Assembly (NCBI GenBank): GCA_018340375.1
Contig: JAFFJZ010000016.1
Location: forward strand, 6,703,372 to 6,767,371
Direction: 5' to 3'
Length of the DNA stretch: 64,000 nt
DNA from: Gonatopus flavifemur
Lineage: Eukaryota > Arthropoda > Insecta > Hymenoptera > Dryinidae
Within the stretch, counting starts at the first letter, position 1, and each line of letters begins with the position of its first letter. The translations under genes were made by a program, and so were the position numbers. This document shows, in pieces, positions 1 to 11,416 of the stretch. The notes under the pieces were generated by a model. That model was not told the origin of the DNA and did no database searches. It was given only the letters and a program-made list of their open reading frames with translations.

Positions 1-350
1 TTTCATTCATTTCCTGGCCTCTCTTGACTTTCTGTCCACCATCTTGAATTTCGGAAATCTGATGCTGGATTCGTAATCAGCGACCCCAGAAACCTCAATA
101 TATCCATTTCAATCTATCTTCGAGGTTCTTTTTGACTTTTCATCCACCATCTTGGATCCACCATGTTAAATTTTAAAAATCTGACGATGAATTCGTAATC
201 AGAGACCCCATAAACCTCAGCATACCGATTTTCATCCATTTTCTAGGCTCTTCTGAACTTTTGTCCGTCATCTTGGATTCGCCATTTTGAAATTTGAAAA
301 TCTGATGATGGATTCGTAGTCAGGGACTTCAAGAATCTCCGGGTGCTCCT
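1..350 (-). repeat. Tandem satellite-like repeat, ~122 bp units (3 units)
   Basis: A recognisable core (GGATTCGTAATCAG or close variants) recurs near 67, 189 and 311, a spacing of about 122 bp, each preceded by a CCATCTTG... block and followed by GACCCC..CCTC. The units are diverged. The same unit in the opposite orientation forms another block at 30590-30990, and a single diverged unit lies near 28870. I see no coding capacity. It may be a minisatellite or the internal repeat of a larger element that starts upstream of the window. Confidence 0.75.
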
Positions 351-1595
351 CTTCTCGAAGAATATTGATTGAATAAAATTATATGTCCCATCCATTTTCT
401 CTAGATTCTCAGAATTGCGAGTTATTTCGATAAATATATGGTGATTTGAGAGAGGTTAGGTCTCCTTTGAGCCAGGGAAAAAATTCTATCGTGAAGTTGA
501 GATATTTTGGGCACTCCTCCAGGCAAAATACAAATCTGGTCGGATCCAACAACTGAGATTCGGTTGAATCATCAGATTCAATAATTTTTTCCCGAATTCT
601 TTTCTTAAATTTTCTCTCTATTTACACAAACTGTATTACAGATTCGAAAAACATGTATATCCCTCCAAAATTCTGGAAAATATCATTGAATCTGGCATAC
701 CTTTAAAAGTTGAACCCATGATTGGAATCGATTAATATATCGGTTTCAATTTATATTCCAACTGAACACGATTTTCTTCATCCTCGAGCACAATTGACGT
801 TCAAGTTCCAGGTCTATTTCGAACTGAATTTTTGAGATCATCGACAAGGTCCGGACATTTCAAATTCCGGAACCACATAAAGCAAACCCTCCTCTAATGA
901 ACATGACAGCTCAAATATATGGGAAAAACTTCATTTTTCAACTTTTGCGGGACGACTGTGCGCTCGAATAATTAGTTTTGTGTCCTCCATCTCCGTCCAT
1001 ATTCCCCACCTCTGTCATTCTCATGATGATAACGGCACCACAGTGGTCCAAACACGCAAAAACGTGGCCAAAAGTCGAAAAAAATGTTCTTCCTGAAGAT
1101 CCTCTCGTCAGTCGTTACTGTCTTACTGATAGTTGGGGATCTCAAAAAAACGATGAAGAGAACACAAATATTTCCACAAGGCTCCCTAGCAACCGTGGAG
1201 AGGAACTCCGGGCCCGGGGGGAAGCGACTTACGGGCCCCAATTTTCTTGGAATTGGGTTGAAAAACTTTATCCTCACAAAGGAATAATACAAAGTTCCTT
1301 GACTTCGAAATCAGAAAAATATACCCCATCATATATCTTTCGTTTCATTTGAGTTGGAAACCGTTTGACAAAAACAGGAGGAGATAAGGTACTTGGGGAA
1401 AATCCGGGCCCCCAGAAAACTCCGGGCCCGGGGGAGAACACCCTGGCAGTCACCCCCTCTCGTCAGACCTGCCCGAGCTCGCCTGAAAGTTTCACTTCGC
1501 CAACGCAACATTGTCAGCATACCGGAGAGGAATGATTCGTTTGTTTTGAAAAGTGTATCATTTTCGTGGAAATTTACCGATTCTCAAGTTCCATT
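351..1595. other. Intergenic or 5' flanking stretch, GC-rich near 1195-1460
   Basis: I see no supportable gene here. Most of the stretch is AT-rich, but 1195-1460 holds several GGGCCC/CCGGGCCC-rich patches, unusual for this window. The patches lie just upstream of the inferred first exon at 1596, so they could be part of a promoter or 5' UTR; that is inference from position only. Confidence 0.4.
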
Positions 1596-1614
1596 ATGGA
1601 ATCTCCTGCTGCTG
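1596..1614 (+). CDS. Inferred first coding exon (MESPAA) of the transposase-like gene
   Basis: An ATG at 1596 opens six codons and is followed by a textbook splice donor (G|GTGAGT, intron from 1615). The next good acceptor (pyrimidine tract then CAG, ending 2226) begins exon 2 at 2227. Splicing G + TT makes one Val codon and enters exactly the frame that encodes the conserved N-terminus of the downstream protein. The intron would be 612 bp, phase 1. The exon is too short to be proved by homology, so it rests on the splice signals, the phase match and its place. Confidence 0.45.
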
Positions 1615-2226
1615 GTGAGTACTATCGAATTTAAGAATTCAAAATTTGAGACAAATAATATTTTCCTTGTCAATTACCACTAACTCTCCATGATTTTTCT
1701 CACATATTCCACGGATAATATTTTCTTCAAAAACGCAGAACTAATTTTTACCATCAGTTACCACCGTGATGTTTCTTTCGCATGTCGACAGAACCCTTTC
1801 CGAGGAACATATTGAGAAATTAGCTACGACTTCTCGCGACTTTCAATACGACATGAACTGGTTTTTCCTTCCCCTATGTTACTCTTCCTCTACACCATAG
1901 ATTGCATACGTACACGATTCACTTACAATGTACATATATTGGAACTCAAATTCATGCCGTGCAGCACTGCGATTCCCAGTAACCGTTACTGTCCACCCAG
2001 TCCACTATACGTCACTGTGATCGCACTAACCTCCATTATCCAAGCGTGTTTTCTTTTGTTTTTCAACCGATTGCTGTCATGGACAATGACCAATACTGTT
2101 TTCTTTTTTCCGTGTACATGCTCCGTATGTCGTTTGTTACCGACTTTTCTGACAATTACGCGCATCATTGTACATTCCAAAGATGGCAGTGGAACTAAGA
2201 AGCACTAAAAAAAGTGTTTTTTTCAG

Positions 2227-4518
2227 TTGGTGAGATGAATCATCAGATAACGGGTGCAAAGCTACCGACTAACCGTCAAGTTCTCACAGTTCTGTTTTTC
2301 AATATTCGCGAAGTGCAATTGACTGTTAGTGAAAGTGCAAATCTTGTGATCCGAAAGTGTATTAAATTTTGGGAAATGGCCAGAATACCCACCAAAGCTT
2401 TACCGAACTGTGTGAAGAAACTTGTGGATCTTTATCAAATTTGAAGAGATTTGCAAAAAAACACAAGATGTTCATAGACACCGCGAGGACGGTTTCCAAA
2501 AGGATTTGGATAATTTATTCGATATTGCACACGCCGATGCTTTGGACAAAATGAAAATAAAAGAAGATAAAATTTTTCTGCAAAAACAACGAGAGCCAGG
2601 GCCTGTTCAGGTTGCTTAGCGGGTGTAGACAGGAAGTTGGCTGAAAAAGAAGATCGGGCAAGACAGAGAAAACTAAAAGAAGAGGGAAGAAAACGCAGAC
2701 ACCTGTCTTCAGAAAGCCTGTTAACATATCATACTCCCCACGCCGTTATACCACCTCAAGGACTACATGAACAATCTACCGGTTCTGATGAAAGTCTGGA
2801 GGAAAGTTTACCTAGCACCTTACAATCTATAGATTCTGTAACTCTTACGGAAAAAGGGAGGAAATGTCTTATCACTCCCAAATTGGTTGCTGCTCTGGAT
2901 AGATGTCAACTGAGTATAAGGGATTCTGCTTATATACTCTAGGCTACAGTAGAAGCACTAGGTCTTAGTAGCGATGATTTTCAATCAATAAATCTTCTAT
3001 TCAACGAATTTGAACACACATGAGAAAGGATAGAGCGGAATCAATAAAATCTGATTTCAAGAACAACGCGCCCGAAGTAGTAACCGTTCACTGGGATGGA
3101 AAACTATTACCAAGCTTGGATGTGAGAAGTTCGAAAGAAGAACGCCTACCGATCCTTATTTCATACGGAGAGAAAGAACAACTTCTTGCAGTGCCAAAAC
3201 TGGACAGCTCTACTGGCAAACATCAAGCACAAGCTATATCAAACGCGCTGTATGATTGCAACCTCAATAATCAGGTGCAAATAATGTGCTGCGACACGAC
3301 AGCCTCTAATACTGGTGGCTTCAGTGGTGCTTGTGTGCTTTTGGAATACAAACTAGAAAGAGAATTATTGCTTCTTGCTTGTCGCCATCATGTTCACGAA
3401 TTGGTTCTAAAAAGTGTGTTCGAATCCAAAATCCATGAAGTCACTAGCAGTCCCGATATTCCGCTGTTCAAAAAATTCAGAGACAACTGGAAGAACATTG
3501 ATTCGAATGCCATCGAAACATGCACTGTGTTGGTCAAGCAACATTTTTGTGATACGACAATTAACGAATTGTTAGTATATTATAACAGTGAGTTGCTAAA
3601 ATCTTTTATACGTGACGATTATCGAGAAGTGATTGAATTGTCCATTGATTTTTTGGGAGGAGATAATGGGAATAAAATCAAACTCAAACCTCCAGGCGCG
3701 ATGCATCAAGCACGATGGATGGCAAGGGCCATTTATTCATTAAAAATATGTCTTCTACAGTCTCAATTCAGAATGAGCGTTAAGGATAGACAGGCACTGC
3801 GAGATGTTTGCTTATTTATAGCAACTGTTCATGTGAAGCCCTAGCTTGAGTGCAGTTTCGCGGTTGAGGCACCGAATCAAGACTCGCATTTCTTAAAGAC
3901 ACTGGAAAACTAGTAAATAATTGACAAAGAAATCTCCAAAGCTGCACTCGGTAAGTTAACCCAACATCTGTGGTACTTATCAGAGGAAATCGCTCTCCTG
4001 TCGCTATTTGATGATGAGGTTGATGAACAAACCAAAGAAAATATTGTATCGAACTTACAAAGAGAAAGCTTGAATGATTCTGGAAAGAGATATATTCCAT
4101 CGAAAGAAGAATTGTCTGTCTCTCTGTATGGTGAGTAGAAAATTTCGTTTGGTTTATCATTTTCAATCATATCGATTATCCTGTGAGACTGATATTCTTT
4201 TTTGGTTCAGGGAAATCTTCAAGTGACTTTGTGACCATCAAGAGCAAAACTTTGTTGTCACGGTTAAAACTTGATCACAGTTTCTTCCAAAAAGACGTTT
4301 CTGTCTGGGAAGAAAATGCCGCCTATTTAGAAGCTGAAAAAAAGGTTTTTCCATTGGAAGCAGTCAATGATACCGCAGAGAGAGCTGTGAAATTAATGCG
4401 AGATTTTCATGATTTGATTACTGCAGAGGAAGAACAAGAGCAGTTCTTGTTGCGCTGTGTCCAAGAACATAGAAAGATATATCCAGACTGCAAAAAGGAG
4501 ACGTTGAAAAGAAAATGA
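2227..4518 (+). pseudogene. Decayed intron-bearing transposase-like gene (multicopy insect family)
   Basis: Exon 2 (2227-4130) and exon 3 (4211-4518) encode a protein I recognise as a family repeated in many insect genomes and in some other invertebrates, of unproven function. Conserved blocks in order: KLPTNRQVL and FWEMARIPT near the N-terminus, LFDIAHADAL, a basic coiled segment (2640-2700), VHWDGKLLP (about 3090), CCDTTASNTGGFSGAC (about 3290), LACRHHVHELVLKSVF (about 3378), and HLWYLSEEIALLSLFD (about 3965). The acidic residues followed by a His-rich helix resemble an RNase-H-fold, hAT-like transposase core; that is inference. The second intron (4131-4210) is phase 1 with GTGAGT and a clean acceptor, and splicing restores YGKSSSDF. 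Exon 2 is broken by a TGA at 2442, a frameshift near 2470, another near 2600, a TAG at 2940, a frameshift near 3015 and more after 3840. Target-site duplications and inverted ends were not found, so whether it is a transposon or a captured gene is open. Confidence 0.7.
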
Positions 4519-7355
4519 CCTGAATAATTCCAATTTTTCTCATGTTTCTAATTAACCAATTAATCATTTCCACTTGGTATTTCAGTGATTTTGTAGATGA
4601 AATATTTATGTTTGCGATAACTCAGCTACATGTCACCCTGGTAGAAGTTCATCTAGTAATTCTCTAGTTGTAACACTTACCCCAATGAAAAACTAGGGAC
4701 CTCATATATATATTTACTACATATTATATTATTGTATATACATAGTACATTTATAATATGTATTATATTTATTATATATTATGTATATAAGAAAATTTAT
4801 AAGTTGCTGATTGGACTAGCAGCTCAAAAAAGACTGATTTGGGACTCCATAGTTTTTTGTTGGGGTGGGTGTTATGATTAGAGAATTACTGGAGGAATTT
4901 CTACTAGGGCAGTAATGAGTCTCCAAAAACCGCTATTAAGGAAAAGTTTGTGGTCTTGGCGGCACTGGTTAACCTTGAAGTAGGAAAATAGAGCTTTGCA
5001 TGCAAAGGAGTTTTTGTAGTTCAAAAACGATTAGGGGGTATGCATTTTGGTATCTGAAAAAAAATGTTTTCGTCCATATAAGGGACACCCTATCGCACAT
5101 GTTGCGTGTGTCATTGGCAATTCGTTTCAATTCTCGTGCGTTGTCCTTGTGCATGCTTGGTGATTCTAAAATTTTCGTCATGTGCGTATAAAATATGACG
5201 TGATTATGATCAAATCTTGCGCTCAATAACTCGAGTTCCCCGTCATAATTTCCATCCGATAATTCTACAGACTTGATTGACAAGACGGCGATTCGTGCCC
5301 CTAGTGAAACGCTTCCGATGTTGCTTGTATGAAGTTATAAGAACATTCTTCGTGTATATTGCATCAGATAATACAAATTCTTCGATTGATTGTATCGTGA
5401 ACTTGTATATAAATGTTTGATGATTGTACCACTGCACATGTATGACTTGTTCACATTTGTGCACCCGCGAGCTTGACTGTACGTCACGGCCAACGCGTCG
5501 TTGCTGATTCGCGTTGGAAAAATTGTCATTCAGTCCAAGATCGTATGCCACCCAGCACAAATATCGCAGAAATATTGTAGTAATATTCCAGCAATCCCGA
5601 AATATTGCAGTAATATTGTAGCGAATTTCGTACTGGAGTATAAATGTAAGTCACATTTTTCGGATACGGACGTGGGATATACATCTCACTCTTTCTACTC
5701 CATATTTTTTTTTGTAATTACATACGACGTCTTCAAGTCGCGATACACACTCAGAATGTTACCAAGAGCTTGCCAAGCTCAGAAGTGCTCGTATATATTC
5801 ATGACCTTTCCCGATGCTCCACGAATAAACCTGAAGAATAGAGAATCAAATAGGCTTCCTTTCGCACGGAATTGTACGAAGTTGTATGAACGAATTTCCA
5901 GAATATAAAGTTTTTTCACCAAACTTATGAACATACTCTCCACTCAATAATTGAGTATACCCATGCAAGAATCAGTTACACGCTCGAAAACGTGGAAAAG
6001 TATTGTCCAAGCCGTAACGCCACGCGCCAAAATCAAAAGTTTGATCTTCAAAAATCTAAACACACTGGTAAATGGGGCTTGAGGAATCAATCTGAGTCTC
6101 CCTCTACGATTTTTTCCTATGATTGTTAGTTTTCGAGAAAAAAAATGGGGAGCAACTTTTTTTCAGACCGAAAATCAATGCTTTCCAACATCAAACTCGT
6201 TCTCACCCCGTCATTTTTCGATGAATCATAATGAATCTTATGGATTCTGATTCGTAAGACTTACTTGAAGACGATAGTGTTAGAAAAAATTGTAAAAGGT
6301 AATAACAAATGATTAATTTTTCAATCCGAAGTGAAAATCATGTTTCCTATGCTTTGGACTAGAAAAGTGGTAGGGGAAGTATACGCTACAAAAAATTTTC
6401 AGTGACAAAGTTGTTCGCTTGTGTATGGACAAACTTTTCGGGGAGTTCCAGATCGATTGGACTATTAGTTCGCAAAATGCAGCGATTTATTCATCACCGC
6501 GCAGCAGAAATTGGTCCCGATTTCGCTTTGTTCACCAGCGGAATATCAGAGTCCGTAGGAAAGATTATATTCACTCAATTCTTCAACCTTGTTCGTTTTT
6601 TTTGGGTTGGAAAATTCGATTATTCAACTATGTTTGCAAGATCCGCTATCCATTTCATTTTTTCATAAACAATTCCGTTGCTTATAACGTTTAACGGACT
6701 TTTGAGAAAAATTGTTCTGCGAAAAAAGTTCCTCGTCTTGTGAGAAAGGAGTTTTGTATGCAGTTTTTCATCTCCCCGTTTCTCAATTGGTCGTTCGAAT
6801 ATATTCATTATACTCAATTCATTCAATGATTGTATTCACATTTTCTTAGGATGAGGAACTCTAATGAGGAGAACAAGAAATTGTTCGAACATCAGATTCT
6901 TATCATTGGGGAAAATAAATTTTTCACAGATCGTTCTTCAATATTTTGGAGTGTTTCGGATACAACAGCACTGTTCCTCTTGATGGATTGTATTTGTATC
7001 CAACAATATAACAATACACAACACCGGTGAAAATATCCCTCATATTACAGATTTTATTATCAACGTCAATGGAAACGAGAATGATATTGCCACACAAAAT
7101 TTCGGTTTGAAGTTCAAAATGATAAGTGTGGGAGTTCAAATGAAATGAGCAAAATCAACCTCTCATTATTGCAACTTCACTCAATTGAGAATAGGAAGAA
7201 GTCCGAAGACTCTCTGTTCTCCAGTATGTGCCAAAGTCCACCAGGGTCTCAAGGAAACTGTGGAGTAGCTAGATAATTCCACACAATCCAATCATAATGT
7301 AATGCATTGAATAATTGATTAGGAGCATTGTCATGTGTTCAAATAGCACACTCAC
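4519..7355. other. No gene seen; AT-rich spacer
   Basis: The short open frames here lack recognisable motifs and look like chance. 4700-4800 is an almost pure A/T block of TATATT-like repeats. 5560-5632 repeats an AATATTG(T/C)AGTAATATT motif. Nothing else stands out. Confidence 0.5.
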
Positions 7356-7593
7356 CGATGATGGTCACCAATATCAACAGGCCGAGAAAAGAAGCAGTGA
7401 TAATCATGAATATGGAGTCGTAATCCTGCTTCTCCATATTCTGTTGTCCAGACCAGGTTCCATTTTGAGTTGCATTTAGAGTTTCTTGGTCCACAGAATC
7501 GTTCCATATGTCTGGTACAGGCAGGAGCGTCAAGCTCGAATTCATCATTCCTCGAGCCGCCATTCTCCATGTCCACCACAGTCTTTCACTCAT
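7356..7593 (-). CDS. First coding exon of a probable class A GPCR (biogenic-amine receptor-like)
   Basis: The minus strand opens with ATG at 7593 and encodes about 79 residues. The N-terminal part carries four N-glycosylation sequons (NSS, NDS, NAT, NGT) within about 45 residues and is followed by one hydrophobic helix, SIFMIITASFLGLLILVTII, the position of transmembrane helix 1. The exon ends at 7356 in ATCATCG|GTGAGTGTG, a strong donor in phase 1, so the next codon would start with G, as expected for the conserved G-N of helix 1 (TIVGN in amine receptors). An extracellular glycosylated tail plus TM1 with a splice at the G of GN is typical of rhodopsin-family receptors; serotonin 5-HT1-like or another amine receptor is my best guess. 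The remaining exons would lie at lower coordinates or outside the window; I did not find them. No transposon motif is present, so this is the best host-gene candidate here. Confidence 0.55.
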
Positions 7594-7917
7594 CACTGGA
7601 AATTCATATAACCCAATTGATCAGGGTGATTATGAGGAATGGAATGTCACTCTGTTTATTGTTCTGGTGAGGATAATGGAATATATTCGCTATTGATGAA
7701 GCTATCAATCGCTATCATTGATCGTTCACCGTAGAATGAAAATCACTTTCTCATGTGAAAGGGATTTATGAACCGTCAAGAAATCTTCCTGCTCCATAAG
7801 GCGATTTTTTAGATGGACAATCAATCTTTCTTGCATACAGGATAATGTATATCCTGCTGTGTTCAAATATACATTTATTGACAGTTAATGAAATCTCTTG
7901 TTTAAAAGCATATAGAG
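7594..7917. other. No gene seen (possible 5' UTR/promoter of the GPCR exon)
   Basis: This lies upstream of the GPCR-like exon on its strand. I see no clear TATA box, start site or conserved motif. Confidence 0.3.
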
Positions 7918-8311
7918 TTGAGGGGATACCAACGATCCCCGCTGATGCAACCCGCCACACAAATGTACCGACTGAGTCAACATTTTCTCTGCAAGAATAC
8001 TCTGAACTGAATTCATAAAAAAGCATGAAACTTTCAGGAATCAATCTTCAATCTTTTATCTATCGCGGTACATCACCCGAATTCTAAATTTCCAGGAAAC
8101 ATTTTTTTCTCGGTCGGTCACATAAATTCTTTTTCCGAAATTTAGCATTCGGGCAATGTACCGCGATAGATGCAGGATTGGAGATTGATTCCTGAAAGTT
8201 TCATGCTTTTTTATGAATTCAGTTCAGAGTATTCTTGAAGAGAAAATGTTTACTCAGTCGGTACATTTGTGTGGCGGATTGCACCAGCGGGAATCGCTGG
8301 TATCCCCTTAA
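7918..8311. mobile_element. Foldback (palindromic) element, ~394 bp
   Basis: The two halves are imperfect reverse complements: TTGAGGGGATACC at the left end pairs with GGTATCCCCTTAA at the right end. The arms run about 165 bp inward through CCACACAAATGTACCGACTGAGT and TATCGCGGTACA, leaving a loop of about 60 bp near 8085-8145. There is no coding capacity. The structure is that of a MITE or foldback element. I could not define a target duplication with confidence. Confidence 0.8.
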
Positions 8312-9939
8312 GCGCAAGAATGATTATAATTAATTCCCTTGTGACTCAATGTGATGCCAACTCATCTCTTAATATATACACACTTTAATCGATGAATTAA
8401 GCTTTCCTGTACAAAGACCAGATATGATAGGAATGGAGTTGTGATAATTCACTCAGGTAAATGGTTGGTAGTTACATTTCACTTACAGGGCGAATGGACG
8501 ATAGTTGAGGATAATAAAGAGCCACGCTGCCTCGAGGTACACAACCTCTTCCGTTCTTTCATTATAAACAGATTGCGTGCACTTCAATCAACGGGAAGGA
8601 ATTTCATTCTATCTTCCCTAACAGTGCACAAGAGTTTATGAGAAAATGGACAACAGGATCGTTTGGCGAAATCAACAGTTTTGATATGCTTCTGTCTATT
8701 ACTACCCTCCACTAATTGTTACGTTGGACGAATAAGCGATATTTCAATCGTTCATGTGTGTATGGAACAATGGTCCAATCATGGACCAAGCTCGGCACAA
8801 AACCTGCCGAGGTTTGTCTTGAACAATTGAATGAACTTGACCCAGGCTTGGGAATGATAAGATCAGGACAAGCTTGGGCCAATGGTTCGTTCCAGACTAG
8901 TCCAAATGATTTGCCAAGCATCAATCAATGCTTCTTCCATCACAGATATTGATGAGAAGAGTGATTTGATCCATATTTCAGCTCAAAGTTCTCCCTCATA
9001 ATACCGTACATGAATCATCCTCAAAGGATAGATTGAATGTGTCAAGACTGGGACGAGCTTGCGTTTTTCCCAGTCTTGTTGATCCCCGCATGGGACAGAC
9101 ATCTTGAAATCCTGTAGAGGGTTCTTCAAGATCAGTTGATTTCCGTGTATGATCACATTTAAAAGTAGCCTATCACCATTGAGTCGAGTTTTATTCTCAT
9201 TTAGATCAAATATATTTATCTTAGTGTGTGGAACTGGAGTGTGGGGCCAATCATGGGGAGGAGATTGGGCTGATCTCGGCCCGATAGTTATGCACAAGTC
9301 TTTTTATCCATTGTGAAATCGGAATTCGATCACTAATTGAAAACACTGTGCCATGTTATTCCAAAGATACGAACCGTGCCACGCAATGTTATTCCAAAGA
9401 TACGAACAAATGTTCCATGTCTAACTATCCATCGGAAACAGCGGAGCAATCATGGAACAATGTTGGTTCAATTATCTTTGACAGAGGTTTGTTCCTGATA
9501 CACGTGCCATCATGAGACAAGCTTGAGTTTTTGTCCAGTCCTGTCAATACCTGCATGGGCGGTTGCTCGTGAATTGAACGAATGTTTTATGACCTTTTCC
9601 TCTATTCTCAGTTGATGAGTTGCTTCAGCGGAAATTCACTGTGCGGTCTCCCACGGTTTGCGAAATTGGATCAATTTTGAGCTTCCGAAGTGGAGCCCCG
9701 TCTTGTATCGGTTGGTTCCGAAGTTTAGCCATCATTGCAGCTCGCTTCTTCAGAGTGGTATGAGCCTGCGTTCCATTCCGGAGGCTCTTTTACAAGGTAG
9801 GCAGGGGTGGTTATGCGTGACTGAGCCGTTCGGTCTCCCGTGACCACTGTTGGGAGGGGGGGGGGGGGGTCGTGGAGTAGGTGATTCCTCATTGTTCGTT
9901 TTTTGTGTTACAATCGTTATGACAATGGTTGTTACGTAT
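8312..9939. other. Non-coding repetitive spacer
   Basis: No gene is supportable. A block around 9053-9100 (AGCTTGCGTTTTTCCCAGTC...CCGCATGGG) recurs in diverged form at 9520-9565. A 22 bp direct repeat, ATGTTATTCCAAAGATACGA plus two bases, occurs at 9353-9374 and 9386-9407. CGGTCTCCC occurs at both 9640 and 9832. A run of 14 G lies at about 9856-9869. Confidence 0.5.
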
Positions 9940-10788
9940 CTAAGTACTAGTCATGAAACCGTGAAGATGTGTTCATCCTAGGACAGTGGTCCATATTGGG
10001 TTCATATACAGGGTGTCCCATTTTAATCTTTAAATGCAAATATCTCAGAAACATGCATCTCAAATCGAGAGTACTCTATACCAAAGTTGTTATACAAAGA
10101 GGGGGCCACAAAACTATCATATCAGTCTCATCATAGATGGCGTTATGATCGATTAAAATGGGGTCAACATAATTTTTAAACGGGAACCCCCACTTTTTAT
10201 TGCATATCTTGATTCTACGCGAGAAACTGAGTAACTTTTGCTTGAAACGTTTTTCTGAATTTTTGAAGATGGTGTCAACATCGATGAAAAATAAAGTGTA
10301 TGAAACAATATGCGGATATCTTGAGGAATGCATCCAAGAGCCGAAATATCTCATTCGAATGTTGTTCTTGAGAGAAGGGACGACACAATGGCGATATCAG
10401 TTCCAGAGTAGATGACGCTGTGGTTGGTGAAAATGAGGTCAACTTCAATTCTTCAAATGGAAACTCCTACTTTTCATCGCATATTATGATTCTACGCGAA
10501 AAAATGAGGAATTTTTGTTTGAAACATTTTTCCTAAATTCTTGAAGATGGAAACGATGGAAAATGAGGTTGATGAAAAAGTTCTACTGCATTATGTGTGA
10601 AGCAACGCTCAACAAACAAATCAAAACAATAATAATTTCAGAGAAGAAATCGAACACAAAACACAACAAATTTCATGTCCAAAACATTGTAAATGACTTC
10701 AATTCAATGTTTTGGGAACAACGTTCATTGTGTCTTGTGTTCGATTCCTTCTCTGGAATTATCATTGTTTTGATTTGTTCGTTGGGCG

Positions 10789-10915
10789 GGATGGGGGCCA
10801 AATTAACGAAAAACCAAATCAACGAAAAGTTGGTTGAAAAGAGAGATACGTCACACTCTCTCTTTTCAAACACTGATTTCGTTGATTTGTCTTTTCGTTG
10901 ATTTGGCCCCCATCT
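10789..10915. mobile_element. 127 bp hAT-type MITE, copy A
   Basis: Inverted ends GGATGGGGGCCAAATTAACG / CGTTGATTTGGCCCCCATCT enclose a short interior. The 8 bp flanks GTTGGGCG (10781-10788) and GTCGAGCG (10916-10923) each differ once from GTTGAGCG, the sequence read from the opposite arm of the host palindrome. That supports an 8 bp duplication that later mutated, the hallmark of hAT elements. A sister copy is at 41654-41779. Confidence 0.85.
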
Positions 10916-11416
10916 GTCGAGCGTTGCTTCACACAAAAAGCAGTAGAACTTCTTCATCAACCTCATTTTCCACCGTTTCCATCTCCAAGAATTTAGGAAA
11001 AATGTTTCAAACAAAAATTCCTCATTTTTTCGCGTAGAATCATGATATGCAATGAAAAGTAGGAGTTTCCACTTGAAGAATTGAAGTTGACCTCATTTTC
11101 ACCAACCACAGCGTCATCTACTCTGGAACTGATATCGCCATTGTGTCGTCCCTTCTCTTAACAACAACGTTCGAATGAGATATTTCGGCTCTTGGATGCA
11201 TTCCTCAAGATATCCGCATATTGTTTCATACACTTTATTTTTCATCGATGTTGACACCATCTTCAAAAATTCAGAAAAACGTTTCAAGCAAAAGTTACTC
11301 AGTTTCTCGCGTAGAATCAAGATATGCAATAAAAAGTGGGGGTTCCCATTTGAAAAAATTATGTCGACCCCATTTTAATCGATCATAACGCCATCTATGA
11401 TGAGACTTATATGATA

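Noticed and set aside
978..1352. Overlapping open frames of about 100-124 codons on both strands
   Set aside because: They come from the GC-rich patches, have no recognisable domain and lie across a likely promoter/5' region. Probably chance.
9658..9843. Small plus-strand open frame with a possible cysteine/leucine-rich product
   Set aside because: It lies in repetitive sequence downstream of the Penelope-like element, with no homology or signals.
10563..11014. Matching open frames on both strands around 10.6-11.0 kb
   Set aside because: They are mirror images produced by the palindrome and have no domain.
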